A stretch of 64,000 nt of DNA from Rhizobium sp. Root1203 (GCF_001424945.1 NZ_LMCW01000034.1:27324-91323); one strand, 5' to 3'; shown: positions 26,382-34,949, numbered from the stretch's first letter. Numbers and translations are program-made. Notes: generated by a model from the sequence alone, not told the origin.

Positions 26382-26624
26382 ATGGCTCATACGGACACTC
26401 GCGCCCGCCGCAGCGTGGCGAACATTCAGTCTTTTGGATCCGCTCTGAATGCCGCAGCAATAGTGATCACTGCCATCAGCCAGTGGCGGCGGACCGCCGC
26501 CACGCAGGCGGCACTCGCAGACCTCACGCCCGATCAGCTGAACGACATAGGCCTTCCGGGTGCACATCGGCCCGTGCTCGAAATCAAGGCGGGCCTGATG
26601 ACGAACTTGATGTCGATGCGATGA
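26382..26624 (+). CDS. DUF1127 small protein
   Basis: An 80-residue protein whose C-terminal half, ALADLTPDQLNDIGLPG preceded by WRRTAATQA, is the DUF1127 (YjiS-like) motif. Related short alphaproteobacterial proteins bind RNA and adjust phosphate, carbon and cell-surface metabolism. The N-terminal 35 residues are poorly conserved. GGAGA lies ahead of the ATG. Divergent from the SARP/TPR regulator gene across a 174-base gap. Confidence 0.82.
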   Translation: MAHTDTRARRSVANIQSFGSALNAAAIVITAISQWRRTAATQAALADLTPDQLNDIGLPGAHRPVLEIKAGLMTNLMSMR

Positions 26625-26724
26625 GATCCGCAACTTGAACTGGCGGCGCCTGGAATGGGTGGCGTGGGCGGTCGGCCCCGCTCCTTACCGAGTTTCCGAG
26701 CAATCGCGCTGCTGTTGACGGACC

Positions 26725-27498
26725 TTACGTATCGAGTTCGATCCAGGCGGGGGCATGATCGCTTGCGTGCTCCCACCCCCGCACATGCGAGTCGACCGCC
26801 GCCGTCTGAAGCTGGCCAGCCAAGGCCGGGCTCAGTAGGAAATGATCGAGCCGCAGGCCCGCGTTTCGCCCCCAGGCATTCCGAAAATAGTCCCAGAAGG
26901 TATAGATCACCTCGTCCGGATGCAGATGGCGGATGGCATCGGTCCAGCCTTGTGCCGCCAGCTTGCGGAACGCTGCGCGGATTTCCGGCCGGAACAGCGC
27001 ATCGTCTCTCCAACGCTCCGGCCTGTAGACGTCGAGATCGGTTGGAATCACGTTGTAATCGCCCGCAAGCACGACAGGAATGTCCAGTTCGATGAGCTCG
27101 GCGGCATAGGACGACAGTCGCGCAAACCAACGACGCTTGTAGTCGAACTTGGGACCTGGCGCGGGATTGCCGTTCGGCAGATAGAGGCATCCGAACAGGA
27201 TGCCATCGACAGCCGCTTCGACGTAGCGGCTATGGGTATCGTCCGGGTCGCCCGGAAGTCCCTTCCTTGTTTCCAATGGCTGTTGACCTCGCGCCAGGAT
27301 CGCTACCCCGTTCCAGGACTTCTGCCCGTGCCAAACCGCACCATAGCCCGCCTTTTCAAGCCGGCTGCGCGGAAACCTGTCATCGGGTGCCTTCAACTCC
27401 TGCAGGCATACGACATCGGGCTCTGCCTCCTTCAGCCATTGAAGGAGAACGGACAGACGCCCGTTTATGCCGTTGACGTTGTATGTCGCCACCTTCAA
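26725..27498 (-). CDS. xthA: Exodeoxyribonuclease III / AP endonuclease
   Basis: A 257-residue ExoIII-family nuclease, complete, starting with TTG at 27498 (MKVATYNVNGINGR). Catalytic motifs are visible: N7/N9 region, LQELKAPDD (metal Glu), LAGDYNVIPTDLDVY (Asp/Asn pair) and the C-terminal HASDHAPAWIEL with the catalytic His. It cleaves at abasic sites and degrades 3' ends during base-excision repair. Length and motifs match XthA. Genomes of this group often carry several paralogues, so it may be a second copy. Confidence 0.92.
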   Translation of the reverse strand: MKVATYNVNGINGRLSVLLQWLKEAEPDVVCLQELKAPDDRFPRSRLEKAGYGAVWHGQKSWNGVAILARGQQPLETRKGLPGDPDDTHSRYVEAAVDGILFGCLYLPNGNPAPGPKFDYKRRWFARLSSYAAELIELDIPVVLAGDYNVIPTDLDVYRPERWRDDALFRPEIRAAFRKLAAQGWTDAIRHLHPDEVIYTFWDYFRNAWGRNAGLRLDHFLLSPALAGQLQTAAVDSHVRGWEHASDHAPAWIELDT

Positions 27499-27516
27499 GT
27501 CAGCACGCCCGGCTGC

Positions 27517-27777
27517 TCATCCCAGCCTCTCCACCATGATCACCTGAATGATGCCGCCTTTGGAGCCTGGCATAACATCCTGCACGCTGGTGACGGCAGC
27601 AATCCTTGCGCCGACCGACAGAACTCCTTCCAGAACGCCATCGATCCAGGCTGCGTTCTCGTCCTCGTTCACGAAGTCACTCTGATGCCGTTGAACTTCG
27701 ACACCTCTTCTCCCGGCACGGATACCTTGATCCTTGCCGATGTCGTACCAGTCCTTTGGACGTGTGGCGTGTGTCAT
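27517..27777 (-). CDS. Hypothetical small protein
   Basis: An 86-residue frame just upstream of xthA on the same strand. The ATG at 27777 (MTHATRPKDWYDIGKDQG) is preferred over a longer frame to 27930 that looks non-coding. The sequence is charged at the N-terminus and ends VGARIAAVTSVQDVMPGSKGGIIQVIMVERLG, a plausible alpha/beta fold. No family recognised. Only 18 bases separate it from xthA, so co-transcription is likely. Confidence 0.5.
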   Translation of the reverse strand: MTHATRPKDWYDIGKDQGIRAGRRGVEVQRHQSDFVNEDENAAWIDGVLEGVLSVGARIAAVTSVQDVMPGSKGGIIQVIMVERLG

Positions 27778-27994
27778 AACAGTTCCGATATCTGTCGTTT
27801 GCGACCTGCATCGTGGCATGTCTTTAAGATTGCGCCAAGCTTTCAGTGGTGCTGAACCAGCTTGAACAATCGAAGCTTTGCCATCTCTGGCCGGAACATT
27901 GGAGATGGTGGGACGTTGGAACGTGGTCATTTAGAAACGCAGACTCCTCTTTCCGAAGCGCCCGGAAAATCCCTTGATTACAGGAGAGCATGCC

Positions 27995-28494
27995 ATGCCT
28001 GATAACAGCAAGCCAACATCGCCAGCCGTCATTTCCATGAAACGGGAACAAGCGACCCAGCGCGATAAGGCACGAAGGACGAACTGGACAAAGGTCTTGA
28101 AGACACTTTCCCGGCGTCTGATCCGATCTCCATCACCCGCAGCAGCGTGCCCGCCGGGCGAACCGACATCGACGAGGCTGAGCGCGTGAGGACGGGGCCG
28201 GCCCCAGACAGCGGCGCAAGCGCCCCGGAGGTTGCCCCTCCGCGCCATCGGGCTCCGCGCCATCGGTCCCCACTGCGCTCGCCCGCCAAGAACGTCGTCC
28301 GCGAGATTGCGACTGTCAAGCCGACGGCCGGAAGGTCAAAACACGCGGCGGCGATCACGCCGCGTTCGGAACATACGGCATATGAGCAAGCGCCCGGGCT
28401 CCTGTCCGATATCAAGGACCGTGTCAGGGAGAGCCCGCTTCTGGCTGTCGGCATCGTTGCGGCAATTGCGTTTGCGCTGGGCGCGAGCCGTTAG
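27995..28494 (+). pseudogene. Frameshifted small protein with DUF883/ElaB-like C-terminal anchor
   Basis: Two overlapping frames make one protein. The first begins at ATG 27995 with AGGAGAG upstream (MPDNSKPTSPAVISMKREQ). It should continue with DELDKGLEDTFPASDPIS, which is found in the other frame from 28078 onward and runs to SDIKDRVRESPLLAVGIVAAIAFALGASR at the end. The switch falls between the frame-1 stop at 28066-28068 and 28080, and one missing base in GAAGGAC would repair it. The ELDKGLEDTFPASDP segment is a motif I know from small rhizobial proteins. The C-terminal hydrophobic helix after an RESPLL motif resembles ElaB/YqjD-type membrane anchors of stationary-phase ribosome-binding proteins. 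Either a real pseudogene or a sequence error. Confidence 0.65.
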
Positions 28495-28651
28495 GCGGGA
28501 TCCGATCTCGGATCAATCCGCGACGGCGCGTCGATGCCGACAGAAAAGCTCGGCTTCCCCTCGGGAGCGCCAGTGAAATTACCTAGTTTTGCGGTCTTGA
28601 ATTCGCTCTCCAATCACCCAAAGTCTATTGTCGATACGGAGGGCTAAAATC

Positions 28652-28888
28652 TTGCGCTACAAAGAGACCAAGCGTTTTTGTTGCCAGGGGGATGCCGGCA
28701 AAAACTGCGTCATCATCGAGCAGATAAGGGTATCGGATTCCTTTCTGGGGAACGCATCGCCCAAGGCGGACTATATCACCGAGGATGGCGAGGTCGTCAG
28801 CCGCCTCGACGACGAAAACTTTCTTATCCTGATCAAGGGTGAAGTTGTTCACTGGTCCGGTAGCGATCGCCTCCAACGCAACAACTAG
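28652..28888 (+). CDS. Hypothetical small protein
   Basis: A 78-residue frame starting with TTG at 28652, with GGAGG eight bases upstream (an earlier in-frame TTG exists at 28628). It has a CC pair and one more Cys near the start (RYKETKRFCCQGDAGKNCVIIEQI), then DYITEDGEVVSRLDDENFLIL, reading like a compact beta-rich protein. No family recognised. It precedes the polyphosphate kinase gene by 141 bases on the same strand. Confidence 0.55.
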   Translation: MRYKETKRFCCQGDAGKNCVIIEQIRVSDSFLGNASPKADYITEDGEVVSRLDDENFLILIKGEVVHWSGSDRLQRNN

Positions 28889-29029
28889 AAGCGCCTTCTG
28901 TTCGTGTCGTGGGTACCTGTGCAATACAAGCTGACATCTGCAAGACATATACAGCTGGCATGGTACAGTGTGGCATGGCGGGCCGATCTCGTGGATCGAC
29001 GTCCATAGAATTCGGAATATGGAGTAACG

Positions 29030-29947
29030 ATGATCCACACCAACGGCACGCCTTCAACCGATTGGCTCGAAGCCGAATTGGCCGATACACTCGACGAGGA
29101 TTACGAACTTGAGTTGTCGGAGCCTGCTCTATCCGAAGAGATCCGGAAGATCTACCGAAAGTCGCATCCGCCTTCGATGCCGCGTATCGAGTATTTCCGC
29201 GCGCTGATTGCCCTTCAGGCTGAGCTGATCCGGCTGCAGGACTGGGTCACCTATCACAAAGAGAAAGTCGTTGTGATCTTCGAGGGCCGCGACTCCGCCG
29301 GCAAGGGCGGCGTTATCAAGCGCATTACCCAAAGACTCAATCCTCGCGTGGCCCGCGTCGTCGCATTGCCTGCGCCATCCGACCGCGAGAAGTCGCAGTG
29401 GTATTTCCAACGCTATGTCCCGCATCTACCGGCGGGCGGCGAGATCGTGCTTTTCGATCGGTCGTGGTACAACCGCTCCGGCGTTGAACGGGTGATGGGA
29501 TTTGCCAGCGAAGATCAGGTTTCGCAATTCTTCAACGACGTTCCGGAGTTCGAGCGAATGCTCGTGCGCTCGGGTATTCGGCTTATCAAGTACTGGTTTT
29601 CGATCACCGATGAGGAGCAGCAGCTTCGCTTCCTCGTACGCATTCACGACCCGCTGAAGCAATGGAAGCTTTCGCCGATGGATCTGGAGTCGCGTGTCCG
29701 CTGGGAGGCATATACCAAGGCGAAAGAGGAGACTTTTGCCCGCACGAACATTCCGGAAGCGCCTTGGCATATCGTAGAAGGCAATGACAAGAAGCGTGCC
29801 CGCCTGAACTGCATGGATCACCTGTTGAAGCAGGTACCATACGAAGACGTTCCGCATGAAAACATTGCCCTCCCGGATCGCGTTTTCAATCCAGACTATG
29901 AGCGAAAAGTCCTCCCGCCCGAACTCTACGTGCCCTCCAAGTATTGA
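29030..29947 (+). CDS. ppk2: Polyphosphate kinase 2
   Basis: A 305-residue PPK2-family enzyme of the single-domain type. Walker A is GRDSAGKGG (86-94), the lid and Walker B region FDRSWYNRSGVERVMGF begins at 142, and it ends with the usual LPPELYVP. These enzymes transfer phosphate from polyphosphate to GDP or ADP, making nucleoside triphosphates from stored polyphosphate. An acidic N-terminal extension of about 45 residues precedes the catalytic domain, as in rhizobial homologues. It stands alone, upstream of the second cold-shock cassette. Confidence 0.92.
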   Translation: MIHTNGTPSTDWLEAELADTLDEDYELELSEPALSEEIRKIYRKSHPPSMPRIEYFRALIALQAELIRLQDWVTYHKEKVVVIFEGRDSAGKGGVIKRITQRLNPRVARVVALPAPSDREKSQWYFQRYVPHLPAGGEIVLFDRSWYNRSGVERVMGFASEDQVSQFFNDVPEFERMLVRSGIRLIKYWFSITDEEQQLRFLVRIHDPLKQWKLSPMDLESRVRWEAYTKAKEETFARTNIPEAPWHIVEGNDKKRARLNCMDHLLKQVPYEDVPHENIALPDRVFNPDYERKVLPPELYVPSKY

Positions 29948-29982
29948 ACGTTCGCGCAGCCGCGCGAACGCGAGGCAAGGAA

Positions 29983-30056
29983 ATGTTGCGGACGACGCGA
30001 TCGAGCTATAGGTTCTGCGTCGCGGCACACAGCCGCGTAAGCGACGAGGATGAGTT
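29983..30056 (+). promoter_or_regulatory. Conserved leader of cold-shock gene, copy 2
   Basis: Matches the leader at 6399-6472 with about nine mismatches over 74 bases. The stem CGCGGC/GCCGCG (30021-30026 with 30032-30037) is preserved while the loop changed from CTT-type to ACACA. Confidence 0.6.
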
Positions 30057-30260
30057 ATGGCCACCGGCACTGTTAAGTTTTTCAATGAAGACAAGGGATT
30101 TGGCTTCATTACTCCCGAAAATGGTGGCACGGACGTGTTCGTGCACGTCTCTGCGTTGCAGGGAGCCAGTTCGCTCCGCGAAGGTCAACGAGTGAGCTAC
30201 GACCTGGGCCAGGATCGCAAGACCGGGAAGTCGAAGGCCGAAAACGTCAGCCTTCTCTGA
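30057..30260 (+). CDS. Cold-shock protein, CspA family (copy 2)
   Basis: A 67-residue cold-shock domain with RNP1 KGFGFI and RNP2 VFVHVSAL, differing from the copy at 6473-6676 at only a handful of positions. The leader and a stretch after the stop (GGTCGTTGG and GTCGGAA) are conserved between the copies, so the duplication covers a complete transcription unit. RNA chaperone role as for copy 1. Differences may tune temperature or growth-phase response, which cannot be judged from sequence. Confidence 0.95.
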   Translation: MATGTVKFFNEDKGFGFITPENGGTDVFVHVSALQGASSLREGQRVSYDLGQDRKTGKSKAENVSLL

Positions 30261-30624
30261 ACAGAGACTGTTTGATCCAGGGCTAGCGAACCGGAACAGG
30301 TCGTTGGGTCGGAATTGGCGGTAGCGCTTCGCCCCGAAGGGGCGAACGGCGCCCGTCGGGGCTGAACTGTGTCAGCGCCGACGGCCACCGCCCGCGGCGG
30401 TTCCAGCGACCGAATCGACAGCGCCTGGACTCCTGCCTTTCGTCCCGAACCCCCGATCCGCGAACCGACCTCCGCTCTCGGTTCAGGAACTTGTCCCGGA
30501 CCTTATGTATAGCCTGCGGCGAGACCTTGGCATCACCTTTCTATTCACACGATTGCGGATATTTTCGACGACCGCCAAACGACTATACGTGAAATGCTGC
30601 TCGCCTGACATTTTTGGAGATTGC
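30261..30624. other. Gene-free interval with a strong hairpin
   Basis: Contains a perfect 8-bp stem TTCGCCCC (30328-30335) with GGGGCGAA (30339-30346) and a GAA loop, 68 bases after the cold-shock stop, probably the 3' end of that transcript. No T-run follows. The remainder is GC-rich without a credible gene and must hold the promoter for the operon starting at 30625. Confidence 0.45.
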
Positions 30625-31821
30625 ATGACCTTCGATACCCCTCTCGTCCGCTCATCTCTCGATGAAGTGGCCGATGAAGCGAAAGACTGGCGCCGGACCA
30701 TCCACCAGTATCCCGAACTTCTATTCGACCTGCCGAAGACCGCAGCACTGGTGACAGAGAAACTCACAGAGTTCGGTTGCGACGAGATCGTGGGCGGGAT
30801 CGCCAAGTCGGGCGTCGTCGCAGTCATCAACGGGACAAAGGGGCGGGGTCGGACGATAGCATTGCGCTGCGATATGGACGCGCTGCCGATGGCAGAGCAG
30901 ACGAACCTGCAGCATGCCTCGAAGGTGGAAAACATGATGCATGCCTGCGGCCATGACGGCCATACCGCCATGCTCTTGGCGACAGCAAAGCAGCTTTCCG
31001 CCAACCGCGATTTCGCCGGCAAGGTGGTTCTTATCTTCCAACCCGCCGAGGAAGGTGGCGCAGGCGCGCGAGTGATGATCGAGGAAGGCGTGCTCGAACG
31101 GTTCGGCATCGATGAAGTCTATGGCATGCACAACCAGCCGGGGCTCGATATCGGATCCTTTGCGATCCGCAGCGGTCCGATGATGGCTGCGGGTGACCGT
31201 TTCGTCGTCACCATCAACGGCAAGGGTGGCCATGCCGCCTACCCGCATCTTTCCCACGACCCGGTGCTTGCCGGAGCGCAAGTGATCGTGGCACTGCAGG
31301 CGATCGCCTCGCGCTTCACCAATCCATTTGACCCTGTCGTCGTGTCGGTCACCTATCTCGAAGGCGGCAATCCGGGCGCGCTCAACGTCATTCCGGCAGC
31401 AATCCGTATCGGCGGCACGATCCGCACCATGCAAACCGCCACCCGCGAGATGGTGGAGCAGCATTTTCGCGAGGTGGTCGCCAACACCGCGAGGTCCTTT
31501 GGCTCACAAGCCGAGATCGACTGGCGGCCGGGTTATCCGGTCACCGTCAACGACCCCGTCAAGGCGAGGGCCGCAGCAAAGGCCGCAACTTTTGCCGCCG
31601 GTGCCGACAATGTCGACACAGACTGGCCGCCGACGATGGGCTCGGAGGACTTTTCCTACATGCTGGACAAACGCCCAGGCGCGATGATCTGGCTCGGCAA
31701 CGGCAACAGTGCCGATCTGCACAGTCCGGCCTATGATTTCAACGACGATGCGATCGTTCACGGTGTGCGCTATTGGCTGACGCTGGTCGATCAACGCCTC
31801 AACGATTCCGCAGGAGAGTAA
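30625..31821 (+). CDS. M20 family amidohydrolase (hippurate hydrolase / IAA-amino acid hydrolase type)
   Basis: A 398-residue metal-dependent amidohydrolase. The start at 30625 follows GGAG. Motifs are RRTIHQYPEL at the N-terminus, DMDALPM and MHACGHDGHTAMLL (metal ligands Cys, His), FQPAEEGGAGARVMIEEG and a C-terminal MGSEDFSYML. This is the AmhX/HipO/IAA-amino-acid-hydrolase subgroup, which removes acyl groups from N-acyl amino acids. It is the first gene of a three-gene operon with an Ldh2-type reductase (starting one base after the stop) and a proline-racemase-family protein, so its substrate may be an N-acyl (hydroxy)proline. That is inference. Confidence 0.88.
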   Translation: MTFDTPLVRSSLDEVADEAKDWRRTIHQYPELLFDLPKTAALVTEKLTEFGCDEIVGGIAKSGVVAVINGTKGRGRTIALRCDMDALPMAEQTNLQHASKVENMMHACGHDGHTAMLLATAKQLSANRDFAGKVVLIFQPAEEGGAGARVMIEEGVLERFGIDEVYGMHNQPGLDIGSFAIRSGPMMAAGDRFVVTINGKGGHAAYPHLSHDPVLAGAQVIVALQAIASRFTNPFDPVVVSVTYLEGGNPGALNVIPAAIRIGGTIRTMQTATREMVEQHFREVVANTARSFGSQAEIDWRPGYPVTVNDPVKARAAAKAATFAAGADNVDTDWPPTMGSEDFSYMLDKRPGAMIWLGNGNSADLHSPAYDFNDDAIVHGVRYWLTLVDQRLNDSAGE

Positions 31822-31822
31822 T

Positions 31823-32842
31823 TTGACCGCCGGCACTGATGTCCACCTCGCCTACAACGATCTCGTAACCCTTGTTCAGCGCATCTTCGTGAAAAACGGC
31901 GCATCGGAACACAACGCCAGAATTCTTTCGGAAAACTGTGCGTCCTGCGAACGCGATGGTTCGCTGAGCCATGGCGTCTTCCGCATACCGGGCTACATCT
32001 CGTCGCTGAACAGCGGTTGGGTCGATGGCCAGGCGGTGCCCGAGGTCGAGGACTGTGGGCCAGCCTTCGTTCGCATCAATGCCAATGGCGGCTTTACCCA
32101 GCCGGCTTTCATGGCCGGTCGGCCGCTGTTGATCGAAAAGGTCAAGGCCAGCGGCGTAGCGATTCTAGCCATCCGTCGCTCGCATCATTTCAGCGCCCTG
32201 TGGCCGGACGTCGAACCGTTCGCCGATGAAGGCCTGGTGGCGTTCAGTGTCGTCAACAGCATGGCCTGCGTCGTGCCGCATGGCGGCAATAAGGCAGTGT
32301 TTGGCACCAATCCGATCGCCTTCGCCTCGCCGCGCGAGGGCGCAGCCCCGTTCGTCTTCGACCAGGCGTCCAGTGCCATTGCCCATGGCGACGTGCAGAT
32401 CGCTGCCCGCGCCGGCCATGATCTGAAGCCGGGCATGGGTGTCGATCGCGACGGAGAGCCGACCACCGATCCCAAAGCCATCCTCGACGGAGGCGCGCTC
32501 CTGCCGTTCGGCGGCCACAAGGGAAATTCGATCGCGCTGATGGTCGAGATCCTCGGCGCTGCGCTGACCGGCGGCTATTTCTCAGGCGAATTCGACTGGA
32601 GCGGCCACAAGGGCGCGCAGACGCCGTTCACCGGACAATTCTTCGTCGTCATCGATCCGGAGCGTGGCGGCAACAATACCTTTGCCCACCGAGTCGCCGA
32701 AATATGCGATCTCGTTCTGGAGGCAGGGCAGGACCGCCTGCCGGGGGACCGCCGGCATGCCACCCGCGCCAAGGCGGCAACCGCCGGCATTCCGCTCTCG
32801 GCTCAAAACTACCAAATGTTGACAGCGCTGGCCAAAGCCTGA
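31823..32842 (+). CDS. Ldh2/malate dehydrogenase-family reductase (possible pyrroline-2-carboxylate reductase)
   Basis: A 339-residue NAD(P)H-dependent enzyme of the malate/L-lactate dehydrogenase-2 family, which includes delta-1-piperideine-2-carboxylate and delta-1-pyrroline-2-carboxylate reductases. It starts with TTG at 31823, with AGGAG seven bases upstream. Landmarks are DGSLSHGVFRIPGYI, the catalytic-His segment RRSHHFSALWPDVEPFA, GGNKAVFGTNPIAFA and LPFGGHKGNSIALMVEIL. Placed between an M20 enzyme and a proline-racemase-family protein, it best fits reduction of pyrroline-2-carboxylate to proline, as in trans-3-hydroxyproline breakdown. No assay-grade residue distinguishes this from malate or ureidoglycolate dehydrogenase. 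Confidence 0.85.
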   Translation: MTAGTDVHLAYNDLVTLVQRIFVKNGASEHNARILSENCASCERDGSLSHGVFRIPGYISSLNSGWVDGQAVPEVEDCGPAFVRINANGGFTQPAFMAGRPLLIEKVKASGVAILAIRRSHHFSALWPDVEPFADEGLVAFSVVNSMACVVPHGGNKAVFGTNPIAFASPREGAAPFVFDQASSAIAHGDVQIAARAGHDLKPGMGVDRDGEPTTDPKAILDGGALLPFGGHKGNSIALMVEILGAALTGGYFSGEFDWSGHKGAQTPFTGQFFVVIDPERGGNNTFAHRVAEICDLVLEAGQDRLPGDRRHATRAKAATAGIPLSAQNYQMLTALAKA

Positions 32843-32864
32843 CGCTCGTCACGGGAGGGATGGA

Positions 32865-33905
32865 ATGCACACGTCGAAGCTCATTCATGTCGTCAGCTGT
32901 CACGCGGAAGGCGAAGTCGGCGATGTCATCGTGGGCGGCGTGCTGCCGCCGCCGGGCGAGACGATCTGGGAGCAGTCCCGATTTATCGCGAAGGACGAGA
33001 CACTGCGCAATTTCGTCCTGAACGAGCCTCGCGGCGGCGTTTTCCGCCACGTCAACCTTCTTGTGCCACCAAAGGATCCGCGAGCACAAATGGGCTGGAT
33101 CATCATGGAGCCGGCCGACACGCCGCCGATGTCCGGCTCGAACTCGATCTGCGTTTCCACCGTCCTGCTCGACAGCGGCATCATCCCAATGACCGAACCG
33201 GTTACCAGGATTACGCTGGAGGCGCCCGGCGGGTTGGTCGAGGTAACGGCCGAGTGCAGGAACGGCAAGGCGGAGCGCATCACCGTCCGCAACGTTCCCT
33301 CGTTCGCCGACAGGCTCGGCGTATCGCTGGAGGTGGCGGGGCTCTGCACATTGACCGTGGATACGGCCTACGGCGGCGACAGTTTTGTCATCGTTGATGC
33401 CGAGGCGCTGGGTTTCGAGGTAAAGCCCGATGAAGCGCGCGAGATCGCCGAGGCCGGCGTGCGGATCACCGCTGCGGCAAACGAACAGCTCGGCTTTGCG
33501 CATCCCGAAAATGCCGGCTGGGACCATATTTCGTTTTGCCAGGTCGCCGGCCCGATGACGCGCAAAGACGGCGTACTGACCGGCGCAAATGCCGTCGTCA
33601 TCCAACCGGGCAAGATCGACCGATCGCCGACCGGCACCGGCTGCTCGGCCCGCATGGCGGTGCTGCACGCGCGCGGTGAAATGGCAATCGGCGAGACCTA
33701 TGTCGCGAAATCGATCATTGGCTCCGAATTCCGCTGTAGCATCGATTCGACAACGAAGATCGGCGCGCTCGATGCGATCTATCCACTGATTTCGGGCCGC
33801 GCCTGGATCACCGGCACCCACCAGCTGATGCTCGAACCTTCAGATCCGTGGCCGGGAGGCTACCGGCTGTCGGATACGTGGCCAAAGATAGACACCAAGA
33901 GCTGA
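32865..33905 (+). CDS. Proline racemase-family protein (hydroxyproline dehydratase/epimerase type)
   Basis: A 346-residue member of the proline racemase superfamily, preceded by GGGAGG. In racemases two cysteines serve as acid and base. Here the first position is Ser90 (PPMSGSNSICV) and the second is Thr256 (SPTGTGCSARMA), with a Cys four residues on. Loss of both cysteines argues against proline racemase or a standard 4-hydroxyproline epimerase. Threonine at the second position is known from trans-3-hydroxy-L-proline dehydratases, whose product would be the substrate of the neighbouring Ldh2-type reductase. The Ser/Thr pair remains unusual. Last gene of the operon, followed by a hairpin. Confidence 0.83.
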   Translation: MHTSKLIHVVSCHAEGEVGDVIVGGVLPPPGETIWEQSRFIAKDETLRNFVLNEPRGGVFRHVNLLVPPKDPRAQMGWIIMEPADTPPMSGSNSICVSTVLLDSGIIPMTEPVTRITLEAPGGLVEVTAECRNGKAERITVRNVPSFADRLGVSLEVAGLCTLTVDTAYGGDSFVIVDAEALGFEVKPDEAREIAEAGVRITAAANEQLGFAHPENAGWDHISFCQVAGPMTRKDGVLTGANAVVIQPGKIDRSPTGTGCSARMAVLHARGEMAIGETYVAKSIIGSEFRCSIDSTTKIGALDAIYPLISGRAWITGTHQLMLEPSDPWPGGYRLSDTWPKIDTKS

Positions 33906-33951
33906 CCCCGGACTGGCGACGGGCACTTCAGCCCCAGGAGCGGGGCGGACG

Positions 33952-33972
33952 AGGAGCTCAAGGAGAGCTCCT
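33952..33972 (+). terminator. Hairpin after the proline-racemase-family gene
   Basis: AGGAGCTC pairs with GAGCTCCT around a five-base loop, 46 bases after the stop. Followed only by TTC, so a weak terminator. Confidence 0.45.
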
Positions 33973-33992
33973 TCAAGCGCCAGCACCGAGGA

Positions 33993-34340
33993 TCAACGGC
34001 AAACTCTCATGCTCTCCATGTGCCATCCGCCATCGTAGGCATTGGGTACTCGTCGGTCTTCAAACCAGCAACGCGGCGGCGGCGGTGGCGGGGGATCGAA
34101 ATAACGGGGACCGCTATTGTTGACGATTGCACCACCGATGAGCCCGCCGATGACGCCGGCCGCCAGGCCGCCAACAATGGCGTCGCGATTGCCGTGGTCA
34201 TGGTGCCGGCGTGGGGGTGGTGGCGGGTAGCGGTCGTAATGCGGTCGGCGCCACTCCTGGGCGGCAACGGTGTCTGCCGTGGCGACCACGCCACTCGCTG
34301 CTATGACTGCCGCAAGCGCGGACAGGACGATCTTCTTCAT
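33993..34340 (-). CDS. Small exported glycine-zipper protein
   Basis: A 115-residue secreted or outer-membrane protein. Start at 34340 with GGAGAC upstream, then a Sec signal peptide (MKKIVLSALAAVIAASGVVATADTVAAQ). The mature part has a basic/proline stretch (RRPHYDRYPPPPPRRHHDH), a glycine zipper (GLAAGVIGGLIGGAI), a second proline run and a C-terminal CWFEDRRVPNAYDGGWH. Such proteins are common in Rhizobiales and are often annotated hypothetical. Function unknown. Confidence 0.72.
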   Translation of the reverse strand: MKKIVLSALAAVIAASGVVATADTVAAQEWRRPHYDRYPPPPPRRHHDHGNRDAIVGGLAAGVIGGLIGGAIVNNSGPRYFDPPPPPPPRCWFEDRRVPNAYDGGWHMESMRVCR

Positions 34341-34536
34341 TGCGTCTCCAGTTGAGAACGAGCTCATAAGGTTTCCCAACCCGTTGGAGACATATGGAGC
34401 CACTATGCTTAACGCCACATGAACGTATTTGGCTTGTCCCCGGGCACGCGACAGCCGTCGCCTGCTTGCGTGGACTGAGCCATGTTCCGGCAGACGCGGA
34501 AGTCAGGTGAGGAGATGCAGGACAAGTATAAGAGCG

Positions 34537-34821
34537 CTAGCCTGCCTTCTTCGCTTCTTCCATATCATCGGGGAGCACATGCATGCCCGCCGCATGTGCC
34601 GCGGCGACGAACGCCGCGCGAGCGGTTTTAGCGTCGGTGTAAAACTCAAGGGCCTCCAACGATGTCACGAGAGCACGATTAAACGACGGGCCCTTTGGGC
34701 CTGTCCAGGTGGCGCTTAGAAGCATTGCAGCAAGGTCCTCGACGGTTTCAGCTTGCCGATACCTGGCGATGCCTTCGATCTCAACGTGAAGAGGGGCAAT
34801 GGGAATACGAGTACCATCCAT
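34537..34821 (-). CDS. DUF982 small protein
   Basis: A 94-residue protein of the rhizobial DUF982 family: a central AETVEDLAAMLLSATWTGPKG and a C-terminal DAKTARAAFVAAAHAAGMHVLPD. The start at 34821 (MDGTRIPIAPLHVEIEG) is preferred over the longer frame to 34854. Function unknown. Multiple copies per genome are usual, and another lies at 35585-35836. Confidence 0.72.
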   Translation of the reverse strand: MDGTRIPIAPLHVEIEGIARYRQAETVEDLAAMLLSATWTGPKGPSFNRALVTSLEALEFYTDAKTARAAFVAAAHAAGMHVLPDDMEEAKKAG

Positions 34822-34949
34822 GACGCTTTGCCTTCTTGACATGCCGCGAATCACTAGATGGCGGGTGATTCGCTTTCGTCCAGATTGACTTTGCGAAATG
34901 GGAGGAACAAAAATCGAACGTTAGCGAGACGACCGGAAAGTCACTCTGG

